Origin: CAXXIC01 sp049315325
GTDB taxonomy: Bacteria > Bacteroidota > Bacteroidia > Bacteroidales > UBA7332
Assembly: GCA_049315325.1 (NCBI GenBank)
Contig: JBMOKJ010000003.1
Span: forward strand, 124,001 to 188,000
DNA: 64,000 nucleotides
Direction of reading: 5' to 3'
Each line of letters opens with the position of its first letter. Within the stretch, counting starts at the first letter, position 1. Of the stretch, positions 1 to 8,326 are shown piece after piece. Under the pieces are notes generated by a model. The model was not told where the DNA came from and searched no databases. It worked only from the letters and a program-made list of their open reading frames with translations. The position numbers and the translations under genes were made by a program.

Positions 1-1051
1 CGATAATTTCTGACATTTGCAAAAACCCGACTTTTTCTTGTAAAAAGGCTGCGACCACAATTTCGTTCGCTGCATTCAGAATGCAAGGCATATTGCCACC
101 TACACGCATGGCTTCGTAAGCAAAAGCCAAATTTCGGAAACGCTCCAAATCGGGCTGCTCGAAGGTGAATTCGGTGCATTTGGTCCAATCGACGCGTGGC
201 GATTTGCTCGGTAATCGATCCGGAAACGAAAATGCGTAACTGATTGGCAACTTCATATCTGGCATTCCGAGTTGAGCTTTCACCGAACCATCAGCAAATT
301 GCACCATCGAATGTATGATTGACTGTGGATGCACCACCACTTCAATCTCCTCGGGTTTTGCATCGAAAAGCCACTTGGCCTCAATCACTTCAAACCCTTT
401 GTTCATCATCGTTGCCGAGTCGATGGTGATTTTTGCACCCATCTCCCAATTTGGGTGTTTCAGTGCTTGCGCTTTTGTGACGTGTGCCAACTGATCCATC
501 GACCATGTGCGGAACGGTCCACCCGAAGCCGTCAGAATCAATTTTTCGACCCGATTATTGCCTTCGCCCACTAAACATTGAAAAATGGCAGAATGTTCAG
601 AATCAACAGGAAGTATTGGTGTGCGGTATTCAAGAGCGAGCGATTTGATCAATTCGCCTGCTACCACGAGTGTCTCTTTATTGGCTAACGCAATCGCTTT
701 GCCCGCTTTGATGGCAGCAATGGTCGGTATGAGTCCCGAAAAGCCCACCATCGCGGTCAAAACCACGTCTATTGGTTCCGATTCAACAATTTGAGCAATG
801 GCTTCAGCGCCAGCGTAAACTTTTATGGGCAGATGATCGAGTGCCTCTTTTAGTTTACTGTATTTATCTTTGTTGGCAATCACTACGGCTTCGGGCTGAA
901 AATCAATTGCTTGTTGAATCAACAAATCGACGTTTTCGTTGGCTGTGAGAGCATAAATTTCGTACAATTCTGAATTTTCGCTAACCACTTCGAGCGCTTG
1001 CGTGCCGATTGAGCCTGTTGAACCTAAAATTGCCAGTTTTTTCTTCTTCAT
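1..1051 (-). CDS. dxr: 1-deoxy-D-xylulose 5-phosphate reductoisomerase, 3' end cut off by the window
   Basis: Cytoplasmic enzyme of the non-mevalonate (MEP) isoprenoid pathway; it isomerises and reduces 1-deoxyxylulose 5-phosphate to 2-C-methylerythritol 4-phosphate with NADPH and a divalent metal. About 350 residues are visible from an ATG at 1051, and roughly 35 C-terminal residues lie beyond base 1. The NADPH-binding loop GSTGSIG is at residues 10-16, NKE at 124-126, the metal-binding stretch PVDSEHSAIFQ (Asp150, Glu152) follows, then SGGPF at 176-180 and a later HPQSIIHSMV segment. All expected motifs are present, so the gene looks intact. It lies just downstream of nothing visible and 5 bp from the stop of the LytM-like gene, which is transcribed in the same direction and may share its transcript. 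Confidence 0.96.
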   Translation of the reverse strand, partial: MKKKKLAILGSTGSIGTQALEVVSENSELYEIYALTANENVDLLIQQAIDFQPEAVVIANKDKYSKLKEALDHLPIKVYAGAEAIAQIVESEPIDVVLTAMVGFSGLIPTIAAIKAGKAIALANKETLVVAGELIKSLALEYRTPILPVDSEHSAIFQCLVGEGNNRVEKLILTASGGPFRTWSMDQLAHVTKAQALKHPNWEMGAKITIDSATMMNKGFEVIEAKWLFDAKPEEIEVVVHPQSIIHSMVQFADGSVKAQLGMPDMKLPISYAFSFPDRLPSKSPRVDWTKCTEFTFEQPDLERFRNLAFAYEAMRVGGNMPCILNAANEIVVAAFLQEKVGFLQMSEII

Positions 1052-1056
1052 AGTTC

Positions 1057-1920
1057 TCAAAACAAAATATAGTGTGTCGGATCGACTGGTTTACCTTTGT
1101 ACCAAAGCTCAAACATAAACGGATGAGCTGCCCTATCTGCCGCTTTATCGTCGCTGTTTGCAATGGCTTCCCCAGTGCTCACGCTGCTTCCAACTTGCTT
1201 TAGCACTTCGCTACAGTTTTTGTATATCGATACAAATCCACTTTGGTGCATCACTTGAATGAATTTCAGACCGTTCTCTTGTCTGCCAGTCAGGATCACA
1301 TCGCCAAGAAGTACTGCCATCACCACACTTTGAGGTGGCGTGCTAAGCGTGATGCCTAAAAGTTTACGCGCAGGATTGAACGATTTCATAATCGTTCCTT
1401 TTGCTGGACGGCTAAATGCCAAATCACGTGCATCGTCGTGAACAGTGGGTTTTATCGATAGGTTGTATTTTTCATCCTCTTCATACTGTTTGCGGAAGTC
1501 AAGTTCATCTTCGGTAGCTTTCAACTTTTCGGGGTCGATGTTGTTCAGCGAATCGATGTTTGTAGTGAGCGAATCAAAGGCTATGTTACCGCTCAGAACG
1601 CTCTTCACTTGTGCTAAATATTTCTCTTGTAGTGCCACAATTTCGACCAGCGAATCTACTTTTAACGCATTTTTCTGGATATCCTGACGAGCATTGATAT
1701 CAAGATAACCGGGCAGATAGTTTTTAAGTGGCGTGGTGGCGATAAGCGAAGATACGACAACCAAGGTAACGATGAAAAGAACAGCACCAGCGTAGATTAC
1801 CGAAAGCAACGAAAGCCTAAATGCAAACACATCCTCCAGCGTCTTCTCGTTGAGGATAGATAGTTTGTATTTGAATTTAAGCTTTTTCCAAAAAGTTTTG
1901 CTTTTTGCTTTTAGAGTCAT
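1057..1920 (-). CDS. membrane-anchored LytM (M23-like) protein with degenerate active site
   Basis: 287 residues: a basic cytoplasmic N-terminus, one membrane helix at about 36-60, a linker with coiled-coil character at about 75-155, and a C-terminal LytM/M23 fold at about 165-287 that ends in the typical GKPVDP strand. Active M23 endopeptidases cut peptidoglycan cross-links using zinc bound by HxxxD and HxH. Here the HxGID position reads LLGIT, the YxHLS position reads YKNCS, and the two histidines of HxH align with Pro and Met. Every zinc or catalytic histidine therefore appears lost, as in regulatory LytM proteins such as EnvC and NlpD. I infer a scaffold or amidase-activator role in the periplasm. 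It directly precedes dxr (5-bp gap). Confidence 0.8.
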   Translation of the reverse strand: MTLKAKSKTFWKKLKFKYKLSILNEKTLEDVFAFRLSLLSVIYAGAVLFIVTLVVVSSLIATTPLKNYLPGYLDINARQDIQKNALKVDSLVEIVALQEKYLAQVKSVLSGNIAFDSLTTNIDSLNNIDPEKLKATEDELDFRKQYEEDEKYNLSIKPTVHDDARDLAFSRPAKGTIMKSFNPARKLLGITLSTPPQSVVMAVLLGDVILTGRQENGLKFIQVMHQSGFVSIYKNCSEVLKQVGSSVSTGEAIANSDDKAADRAAHPFMFELWYKGKPVDPTHYILF

Positions 1921-2086
1921 ATCCGATTGATGTGTACGACAAAATTAAGAATTTATCTCAAACGAAAGAGTCGCATACTCTTTTATAGCACTATTTTTCT
2001 GACCAACTAATATAAAAAACGCTTATTTCGGAAGAGTAAGATTTGGTTTCTTCTGAAATAAGCGCGTCTAGCTTTAAGTTGAATGA

Positions 2087-3409
2087 TTATTTGGCAATTA
2101 CCAATGATAAATTCAACCCGTCTTTTAATAGTTTTATGCCTGTTGGACTGTTCGCATGTCTAATTGTAACTGGCGAAGTCGATTCATTTACCGAAACTGG
2201 AAGCAATACATACGCTATGGCATCAGGTCCGTTGTAATTTCCTGTTTCACTCAAATATTCCGTGAATATTTTTGAAATATTGGTGAATGTGTAGCTATTT
2301 GTCGAAGAATTGAACGTTGCATAAGCATGTTTTCTTGCATCAAATTGAGGCTTGTTTTTAAAGAAATCAGCCAATTCATTCTCCTTTATCAGCATTAAAT
2401 AGCTTGGTGGTGAGAGCAACGTATTTGTATCATAATTTGGGCGTTCTGCTTTGATGGTCAGTTTTGCACCATTGAGTCTAGATTTTCCAACTTTTTCGGC
2501 CAACTTTTTAATCGGAATATTGATGTGGTTGAATAGCCCTGCCGGTGACTTGATGTAAGTGTAATTGTCAGTTTTAGCAGGAATAGGTAAGTGACTGTTT
2601 TTGTAGCGATTAACTAAATAAGTTTCCTCATTTACTTTCATCGAATGAGAAGTCACAATAACTGAGTCTTGACCTTTGTAAGTTGTATCTACTTTGTATT
2701 TGAAGAAGAAATTCAATGAAATCGATTCAATGGATACAATCGATCCTGATCCAGAATTATTAGTTACGTATATTCCAGGAAAATAATTGGCGAATGACTC
2801 GTTGCTTTGAAAAAATCCACGGTTATTTCTCAGTTTATCGTGGAAATCTTTCGTAAATTGATTGCTTAGTTTTATTTGAATCGAATCGTAAGCCGAGTTA
2901 CCAGATGCCGCGTAAACGTTCTTTGCTACGTATCCTTTTCTACCAAGAAGAATGGATTTATTGCAATATTTCGACGCATCTACATCAGAATTTATCTCTT
3001 TGCTTAACTTGTTGTTTAGTTGATAAACACTGGCTTGCATCGGCTCATCAGGGTTTCCTGCATAAGACCTATAAAGAAGTGTTACGGTAGAATATAAGAG
3101 GGAGTCTTTTCCGCTAATTACCGAATCGGGAATGTTGAAATTTTCAGTACAATTGAATTGTGCCATAAAATCACATTGTGTTTCGCCATACGTTTTATCG
3201 CTTAAATTGCCAAGTAACGCAGAGTTAGAAAGGGCATAAATTGAGCCAATGTCAAAAGTCGAAATGGAATCACTCAATAGTAGAGTATCTGGACGAATGT
3301 CAACTTTGTCGGAATCGGGTTGAATAGAAGAGCCAATTAAGCTCATATCATCGGAGCAAGCTGCAAATGTAACAACGGCTAATAAAAGGAAGAAATATTT
3401 AAAATTCAT
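2087..3409 (-). CDS. DUF4270 family lipoprotein
   Basis: About 440 residues. An upstream in-frame TTG exists at 3436, but the ATG at 3409 gives a clean lipoprotein signal (hydrophobic stretch, then TFAAC with the lipidated Cys), so I chose it. After the Cys come acidic residues (SDD), common in surface or outer-membrane lipoproteins of Bacteroidetes. The opening of the mature protein (GSSIQPDSDKV, then a segment describing successive beta strands) matches my memory of the DUF4270 family, whose function is unknown. It lies 81 bp downstream of the glycogen-synthase-like gene on the same strand, an adjacency I believe recurs in Bacteroidales, so the two may be co-transcribed. No catalytic motif is visible. 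Confidence 0.8.
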   Translation of the reverse strand: MNFKYFFLLLAVVTFAACSDDMSLIGSSIQPDSDKVDIRPDTLLLSDSISTFDIGSIYALSNSALLGNLSDKTYGETQCDFMAQFNCTENFNIPDSVISGKDSLLYSTVTLLYRSYAGNPDEPMQASVYQLNNKLSKEINSDVDASKYCNKSILLGRKGYVAKNVYAASGNSAYDSIQIKLSNQFTKDFHDKLRNNRGFFQSNESFANYFPGIYVTNNSGSGSIVSIESISLNFFFKYKVDTTYKGQDSVIVTSHSMKVNEETYLVNRYKNSHLPIPAKTDNYTYIKSPAGLFNHINIPIKKLAEKVGKSRLNGAKLTIKAERPNYDTNTLLSPPSYLMLIKENELADFFKNKPQFDARKHAYATFNSSTNSYTFTNISKIFTEYLSETGNYNGPDAIAYVLLPVSVNESTSPVTIRHANSPTGIKLLKDGLNLSLVIAK

Positions 3410-3490
3410 CTTCAGAATCAGGTTTTTGAATATCAAAAGCCAAATGTAATGATTAAATTGGAAGTAGTGGCAACCCCGTTTCTAATATTT

Positions 3491-4315
3491 TTATTTATTA
3501 GCATTTGCCCACACAATGTCATAAAATTCATTATAAGCATCGATGTATTGGTCGGGTTGTTGGTGGTCAAGGTAAGGCAATCCGGTTGCTTGAGCGTAAG
3601 TTTTAACCGCTTCGTTCACATTTTCGCTTCCTTGAATCACACCATCGGAGTAGTTGATGGCAAATTGAGAAAGTTCGGTGAAATCTAGTTCTTTGCCAGC
3701 AATGGTCGAAACGTCTTCGTCGCTAATGCCATCGAAACGAAGCATTTCGCTGAATCCCTTGCGGAATTTGCCTTTGAAATCGTTGTCGTAGAGCGAAAAG
3801 ACGATTTTTGAATTGCGGAAAAATGGATCTTCCGAATATAATTTCTTGATGTAGAGCGGTGCAAGAGCAGTTATCCAGCCGTGGCAATGAATGATGTCTG
3901 GCGTCCAACGCAGTTTTTTTACTGTTTCGAGAACGCCTCGTGCAAAGAAAATTGCGCGTTCGTCGTTGTCGTCGTATTCTACTCCGTTTTCGTCAGCAAC
4001 CATTCCTTTGCGTTGAAAGTAATCGTCGTTGTCAATGAAATAGACCTGCATACGAGCCGATTGAATGGATGCAACTTTGATAATCAACGGGTGATCGGTG
4101 TCGTCGATAATCATATTCATACCCGAAAGTCGAATCACCTCGTGAAGCTGATTTCTGCGCTCGTTGATGCAACCGAATTTAGGCATAAATGTCCTAATTT
4201 CTTTTCCTCGGTCTTGAATTCCTTGAGGCAGTTGACGGCAAATGGTGGCTATTTCAGATTCTGGGAGGTAAGGAACGAGTTCCTGAGAAATAAATAAAAC
4301 TTTGGTGGCTTCCAT
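3491..4315 (-). CDS. glycogen/starch-synthase-like protein, N-terminal GT5 domain only
   Basis: 274 residues, resembling only the first Rossmann domain of GT5 glycogen synthases: an opening strand (KVLFISQELVPY), a PDIIHCHGW segment near residue 139, and a GVIQGSENV segment near 224. True synthases are about 470-500 residues, with a second nucleotide-sugar-binding domain. That domain is absent, and the ADP-glucose-binding KxGGL motif near the N-terminus is replaced by LPESEIATI. The frame ends cleanly and the next gene is well separated, so this looks like a settled short form and not a recent truncation. Catalytic activity alone is doubtful; a regulatory or binding role is possible. It is divergent from panC across about 256 bp. 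Confidence 0.7.
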   Translation of the reverse strand: MEATKVLFISQELVPYLPESEIATICRQLPQGIQDRGKEIRTFMPKFGCINERRNQLHEVIRLSGMNMIIDDTDHPLIIKVASIQSARMQVYFIDNDDYFQRKGMVADENGVEYDDNDERAIFFARGVLETVKKLRWTPDIIHCHGWITALAPLYIKKLYSEDPFFRNSKIVFSLYDNDFKGKFRKGFSEMLRFDGISDEDVSTIAGKELDFTELSQFAINYSDGVIQGSENVNEAVKTYAQATGLPYLDHQQPDQYIDAYNEFYDIVWANANK

Positions 4316-4347
4316 TCTAAACTAAAACTAAATGCGATTTTGGAATA

Positions 4348-4355
4348 CAAAGATA
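4348..4355 (-). promoter_or_regulatory. candidate -7 box for the glycogen-synthase-like gene
   Basis: The minus strand reads TATCTTTG, fitting the Bacteroidetes -7 consensus TAnnTTTG, 33 bp upstream of the start codon. I see no TTTG at the usual distance, so this rests on one box. Confidence 0.35.
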
Positions 4356-4571
4356 ATACATTTTATTTGTCTTTTAGTCATTTAGACCAATTATTCTATT
4401 GATGCAATACCCCAAAAGTAAAAGATGAAATGCTTCTTTGCCATCAATAAGAAGAAGGATTAGTACTTTAAATTCAGTGCTTAAGCATTTGCAACTTCGA
4501 TTTATTCAACCTAAAGTGTAGCTGAAGTGGAATATTATTACTTATTTTGCGGAGTTTTTTAGTAAATTTAG

Positions 4572-5423
4572 ATGGAAATTATAAAAACTATACATCAGCT
4601 TCAATCGGTAATTCGTCGTCAAAAAGAGATAGGATTGCGTGTTGGCTTTGTGCCTACCATGGGTGCTTTGCACGATGGTCACCTACAATTGGTGAAACGA
4701 AGTTCTGCTGAAAACGATGTTTCGGTGGTCAGCATTTTTGTGAATCCAACGCAATTCAACGACAAAAATGACCTCAAAAACTACCCCCGAACGATGGAAG
4801 CTGATTGCGCATTGCTCGAAAAGGTGGGTTGCACCATTGTTTTTGCACCATCGGAAGAAGAAATGTATCCCGAGCCCGATGAACGTAAGTTTGAATTTGG
4901 AGCGTTGGAACAAGTGATGGAAGGCGCATTTCGTCCAGGACACTTCAATGGAGTAGCGCAGATTGTGAGCAAATTGTTCGATGCAGTGTTACCTGATAAA
5001 GCCTATTTTGGGGAGAAAGATTTTCAGCAATTGGCGATTATTCGCGAGATGACTAAGCAGTTGGGTTATTCGCTCGAAATTGTGCGTTGTTCGATCGTGC
5101 GCGAAGCTGATGGTTTGGCAATGAGTAGTAGAAATGCTCGATTAACGCCCGAACAACGAAAAAATGCGGTTGAAATTTCGCAAGCATTATTTAAAAGTCG
5201 TACCTTTGCGGCGGAAAAATCGGTAGCTGAAGTGATTGATTTTGTGAAAACAACCATCGATGCTGTCCCTGATTTGAAAACCGAATATTTTGATATTGTT
5301 GATGCACGCACGTTGCAGTCGATTTCAGATTGGAGCGAAACCCCTGAACCAATTGGCTGTGTGGCCGTGTTTTGTGGTGTTGTTCGCCTAATAGACAATG
5401 TGTCGTATGCAACAAATAATTGA
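4572..5423 (+). CDS. panC: pantoate--beta-alanine ligase (pantothenate synthetase)
   Basis: 283 residues, the usual family length. It joins pantoate and beta-alanine with ATP, through a pantoyl-adenylate, to make pantothenate in coenzyme A synthesis. The adenylate-forming nucleotidyltransferase signature PTMGALHDGH is at residues 28-37 (His34, His37), followed by FVNPTQF, PGHFNGVAQIVSKLF, AYFGEKDFQQ and the SSRN motif. The ATG at 4572 is the obvious start. panD begins 29 bp downstream, so one transcript supplies both beta-alanine and its ligase. Confidence 0.97.
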   Translation: MEIIKTIHQLQSVIRRQKEIGLRVGFVPTMGALHDGHLQLVKRSSAENDVSVVSIFVNPTQFNDKNDLKNYPRTMEADCALLEKVGCTIVFAPSEEEMYPEPDERKFEFGALEQVMEGAFRPGHFNGVAQIVSKLFDAVLPDKAYFGEKDFQQLAIIREMTKQLGYSLEIVRCSIVREADGLAMSSRNARLTPEQRKNAVEISQALFKSRTFAAEKSVAEVIDFVKTTIDAVPDLKTEYFDIVDARTLQSISDWSETPEPIGCVAVFCGVVRLIDNVSYATNN

Positions 5424-5452
5424 TTTTGTGAATTTGTAAAATAAAGACAAAT

Positions 5453-5800
5453 ATGCTAATTGAGGTAGTAAAATCGAAGATTCATCGGGCAACAATCACC
5501 GATGCCAATCTAAACTATATCGGAAGCATCACCATCGACGAAGATTTGATGGAAGCTGCCAATTTGATCGAGTTTGAAAAAGTTCAGGTGGTGAATAACA
5601 ACAACGGCGAGCGTCTCGAAACGTATGTGATTCGTGGTGAACGTGGTACAGGTACAATCTGCTTGAATGGCGCTGCAGCTCGCAAAGCACAAGCTGGCGA
5701 TATTGTAATTATTGTGTCGTATGCTCAAATGGATTTCGAAGAGGCTAAGAAATTTAAACCGTCAATTATTTTCCCCGATTCAGGAAATAAATTAGTATGA
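5453..5800 (+). CDS. panD: aspartate 1-decarboxylase
   Basis: 115 residues. It decarboxylates L-aspartate to beta-alanine, the substrate of the upstream PanC. The protein is made as an inactive chain that cleaves itself at a Gly-Ser bond; the expected pair is visible as Gly24-Ser25 in YIGSITID, so the Ser becomes the catalytic pyruvoyl group. Also visible are the N-terminal KSKIHRATIT strand and GTICLNGAAA near the active site. Length and motifs are typical. An intrinsic terminator directly follows the stop codon and closes the panCD unit. Confidence 0.97.
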   Translation: MLIEVVKSKIHRATITDANLNYIGSITIDEDLMEAANLIEFEKVQVVNNNNGERLETYVIRGERGTGTICLNGAAARKAQAGDIVIIVSYAQMDFEEAKKFKPSIIFPDSGNKLV

Positions 5801-5806
5801 TAAACG

Positions 5807-5833
5807 AAAAGCCTGCATCGTCAGGCTTTTTTT
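5807..5833 (+). terminator. intrinsic terminator after panD
   Basis: Perfect stem AAAAGCCTG / CAGGCTTTT with a 6-base loop, running into a T tract. The start codon of the next gene lies two bases beyond it. Confidence 0.85.
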
Positions 5834-5834
5834 A

Positions 5835-7169
5835 TTGAATAGACTTTTGTACACAAACAGAGACATACTTCGTGTAGCCTATCCCATTTTTCTGAGCTTC
5901 CTAGCGCAGAATGTGGTGAACGTGACTGACACAGCTTTCCTTGGCAGAGTGGGAGAGGTTGAGCTTGGTGCTTCGGCGTTGGGTGGTGTTTTCTACATGA
6001 TGCTCTTTATGATTGGGTTGGGCTTTAGTGTAGGTTCGCAAATATTGATTGCGCGCCGAAATGGAGAACAGAATTACAACAAAATTGGCGAAATTTTTCA
6101 TCATGGAGTCGTTTTTTTGTTGCTGTTGGCTGTGGTGACCATTGTTTTTACCCAATTTTTTGCTGGAGCGTTTCTGAAACAGATGCTCTCTTCCGAATCG
6201 GTTTACGAGGCTGCGATTAAGTTCCTTGATATTCGCATTTTTGGATTGCTTTTTATCTTTCCCAACAGCCTTTTTCGCGCTTTCTACATTGGAATCACCC
6301 GTACCAAAATTCTGATTTGGAATGCCGTAATTATGGCAACAGTTAATGTTATCCTCGATTACGGATTGATTTTCGGGCATTGGGGTTTGCCTCGAATGGG
6401 CATTTCGGGTGCAGCTTTGGCATCGGTGATTGCCGAAGGAGTTGCGCTGCTGTTTATGTCCATTTACACCATAATGACGGTGGATGTGGAGCGTTTTCAA
6501 ATGAAATTTTCGATTCATCTGCGCATCAACGTTATTCGTCACATCCTTTCGGTGTCCATTTACACGATGATTCAGTCGTTTCTTTCCATTGCCACCTGGT
6601 TTATCTTTTTTATGGGAATAGAGCATTTGGGTGAACGGTCGTTGGCTGTCTCCAATGTGGTGCGAAGCCTTTATATGCTGATGCTGTTGCCAATCTTATC
6701 TTTGAGTATCACGAGCAATACGTTGGTGAGCAACTTAATTGGCAAAGGCGAGACCGAAAAGGTGATGAAGTTGATTTGGAAGATTATTCGGTTGGCATTT
6801 GTTATTCTTTCGCCGTTGGTGTTTGCAATTGCAATTTTCCCGCAATTTTTTATTCGGATTTACACCGATGAATTATCTTTGGTGTCGGATACGGTGATGC
6901 CGTTGCTTGTGCTCGCATCGTCGCTTTACATTGCAGCTGCAGGCAGTATTTTGTTTAATTCGCTTAGCGGAACAGGTAGTACGCGCATCTCGCTTTGGGT
7001 GGAATTGGCGAGCATTACGCTTTACATCGGATATATGTGGTGGCTGATTTTTGTACACAAAGCCTCTGTTGCACTTTGTTGGACAACCGAACACCTCTAT
7101 TGGGTTACGCTCATAATTTTCTGTTTTTGGTATCTGAAAAAGGGAAAATGGCGGGAACGAAAAATTTAA
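5835..7169 (+). CDS. MATE family multidrug/cation efflux transporter
   Basis: 444 residues with about 12 hydrophobic segments and the MATE N-terminal pattern (ILRVAYPIFLSFLAQNVVN, then DTAFLGRVGEVELGA), resembling the DinF/NorM branch that exports drugs or metabolites using Na+ or H+ gradients. No ATG lies near the conserved N-terminus: the first internal Met is around residue 55, inside the transporter. The start must be TTG at 5835 or TTG at 5847. The first touches the T tract of the panD terminator, leaving no room for a separate leader, so expression may depend on read-through from panCD. The substrate cannot be inferred. Confidence 0.88.
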   Translation: MNRLLYTNRDILRVAYPIFLSFLAQNVVNVTDTAFLGRVGEVELGASALGGVFYMMLFMIGLGFSVGSQILIARRNGEQNYNKIGEIFHHGVVFLLLLAVVTIVFTQFFAGAFLKQMLSSESVYEAAIKFLDIRIFGLLFIFPNSLFRAFYIGITRTKILIWNAVIMATVNVILDYGLIFGHWGLPRMGISGAALASVIAEGVALLFMSIYTIMTVDVERFQMKFSIHLRINVIRHILSVSIYTMIQSFLSIATWFIFFMGIEHLGERSLAVSNVVRSLYMLMLLPILSLSITSNTLVSNLIGKGETEKVMKLIWKIIRLAFVILSPLVFAIAIFPQFFIRIYTDELSLVSDTVMPLLVLASSLYIAAAGSILFNSLSGTGSTRISLWVELASITLYIGYMWWLIFVHKASVALCWTTEHLYWVTLIIFCFWYLKKGKWRERKI

Positions 7170-7254
7170 TTGAATGATGAGTTTTTTAGGTATGAATTAT
7201 GAGTATCTAATTGCAACGACTACAAGACGTCAAAGGTGATGAAATAAATTTTGC

Positions 7255-7302
7255 AGAGCTCTGTGTAAATTATTGTGCACTCTGTGTTTAAATTCTTGAA
7301 TT
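7255..7302. repeat. CTCTGTGT-type intergenic repeat fragment upstream of menA
   Basis: Two copies of CTCTGTGT about 25 bp apart end just before the menA start codon. The same words occur three times directly before mfd (23,231-23,270). They look like degenerate members of one dispersed intergenic family. Confidence 0.45.
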
Positions 7303-8184
7303 ATGACAAACAAATGGATATTGGCAGCACGGCCAAAAACATTGACAGCGGCTTCTATGCCAGTATTAACGGCAAGTGCGTTGGCGTGGTACGACGATGT
7401 TTTTAAACCACTGGCAGCGTTAAGTTGCATTGCGTTCGCCGTTTTGGCGCAAATAGCTGCCAACTTTGCAAACGACTATTTCGACCACAAAGATGGTATT
7501 GATACTGAGGAACGGCTCGGTCCTGCGCGAGCCGTGGCTTCGGGATGGATCACGCCCAAAGCGATGTTACGAGCAACTTTTGCAGTGTTGGCTTTGGCTT
7601 GTATGTGTGGTTTAGTGCTTATTTCTTATGGCGGCTGGCTGATGATTGCAGTTGGCTTGGCGTGCGTGGTTTTTGCTGTGTTGTACAGCACTGGACCTTA
7701 TCCGTTATCGCGATACGGCATGGGCGATATTTTTGTGATTGTCTTTTTTGGATTCGTGCCAGTATTGTTTACTTACTACGTTCAGGGTGGCACTTTCCCG
7801 CTTTCGGCATGGTTGCTTGGAGGCATGATGGGTCTGATGTCGGAGAATATTCTGATAACCAACAACTACCGCGATATAGATACCGATAGGCAGACAAATA
7901 AATACACGACCATAGTCTTGTTTGGAAAAAGCTTTGGCAAATGGCTCTATTTTTCGACAGGTGTAGTCGCTACTGGTTTATTCGCTTACTATTCATCTAT
8001 AATTGGCAATCTATATGGCGTGTTTTTGCCAATAGCCTATTTGATTCTTCATATTACGACTTGGCGAGAAATGGTGAAAATAGATCGAGGAAAAGGTTTG
8101 AATAAAATACTTGGTTTAACATCACGAAACTTTCTGCTATTTTCAATTTTGTATATTTTGGTTCTATTTTTAAGCAAAGTATAA
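7303..8184 (+). CDS. menA: 1,4-dihydroxy-2-naphthoate polyprenyltransferase
   Basis: 293 residues, an integral membrane UbiA-type prenyltransferase. It attaches the polyprenyl tail to 1,4-dihydroxy-2-naphthoate to form demethylmenaquinone, the quinone of anaerobic Bacteroidetes respiration. The two Asp-rich motifs that bind the Mg-diphosphate are visible: NDYFDHKDGID near residues 62-72 and NNYRDIDTD near 187-195. The opening ARPKTLTAA and about eight hydrophobic helices also fit. It stands alone, with a strong terminator downstream; the rest of the men pathway is not in the window. Confidence 0.93.
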   Translation: MTNKWILAARPKTLTAASMPVLTASALAWYDDVFKPLAALSCIAFAVLAQIAANFANDYFDHKDGIDTEERLGPARAVASGWITPKAMLRATFAVLALACMCGLVLISYGGWLMIAVGLACVVFAVLYSTGPYPLSRYGMGDIFVIVFFGFVPVLFTYYVQGGTFPLSAWLLGGMMGLMSENILITNNYRDIDTDRQTNKYTTIVLFGKSFGKWLYFSTGVVATGLFAYYSSIIGNLYGVFLPIAYLILHITTWREMVKIDRGKGLNKILGLTSRNFLLFSILYILVLFLSKV

Positions 8185-8205
8185 GATTTCATACATGAGT
8201 GAGTT

Positions 8206-8230
8206 AAGGGAGCAATTGCTCCCTTTTTTT
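8206..8230 (+). terminator. intrinsic terminator after menA
   Basis: Self-complementary AAGGGAGCAATTGCTCCCTT followed by a run of T. Confidence 0.85.
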
Positions 8231-8276
8231 GTTGAAAATAATTTTATTGAAATATTTTGAGATAACTTTTTATTTA

Positions 8277-8284
8277 TATATTTG
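8277..8284 (+). promoter_or_regulatory. candidate -7 box for the tandem T9SS genes
   Basis: TATATTTG (TAnnTTTG), 42 bp upstream of the ATG. A TTTG lies 17 bp further upstream, slightly closer than the usual 19-21 bp. Confidence 0.4.
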
Positions 8285-8326
8285 TGAGAGAATTTTAGCC
8301 TACTGTTTGATCTAACTCACTTAATT

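Noticed and set aside
5901..6626. Minus-strand open frame opposite the MATE exporter
   Set aside because: Antisense shadow: rich in His, Asn and Lys, no signal, no family, and fully covered by a conserved transporter gene.
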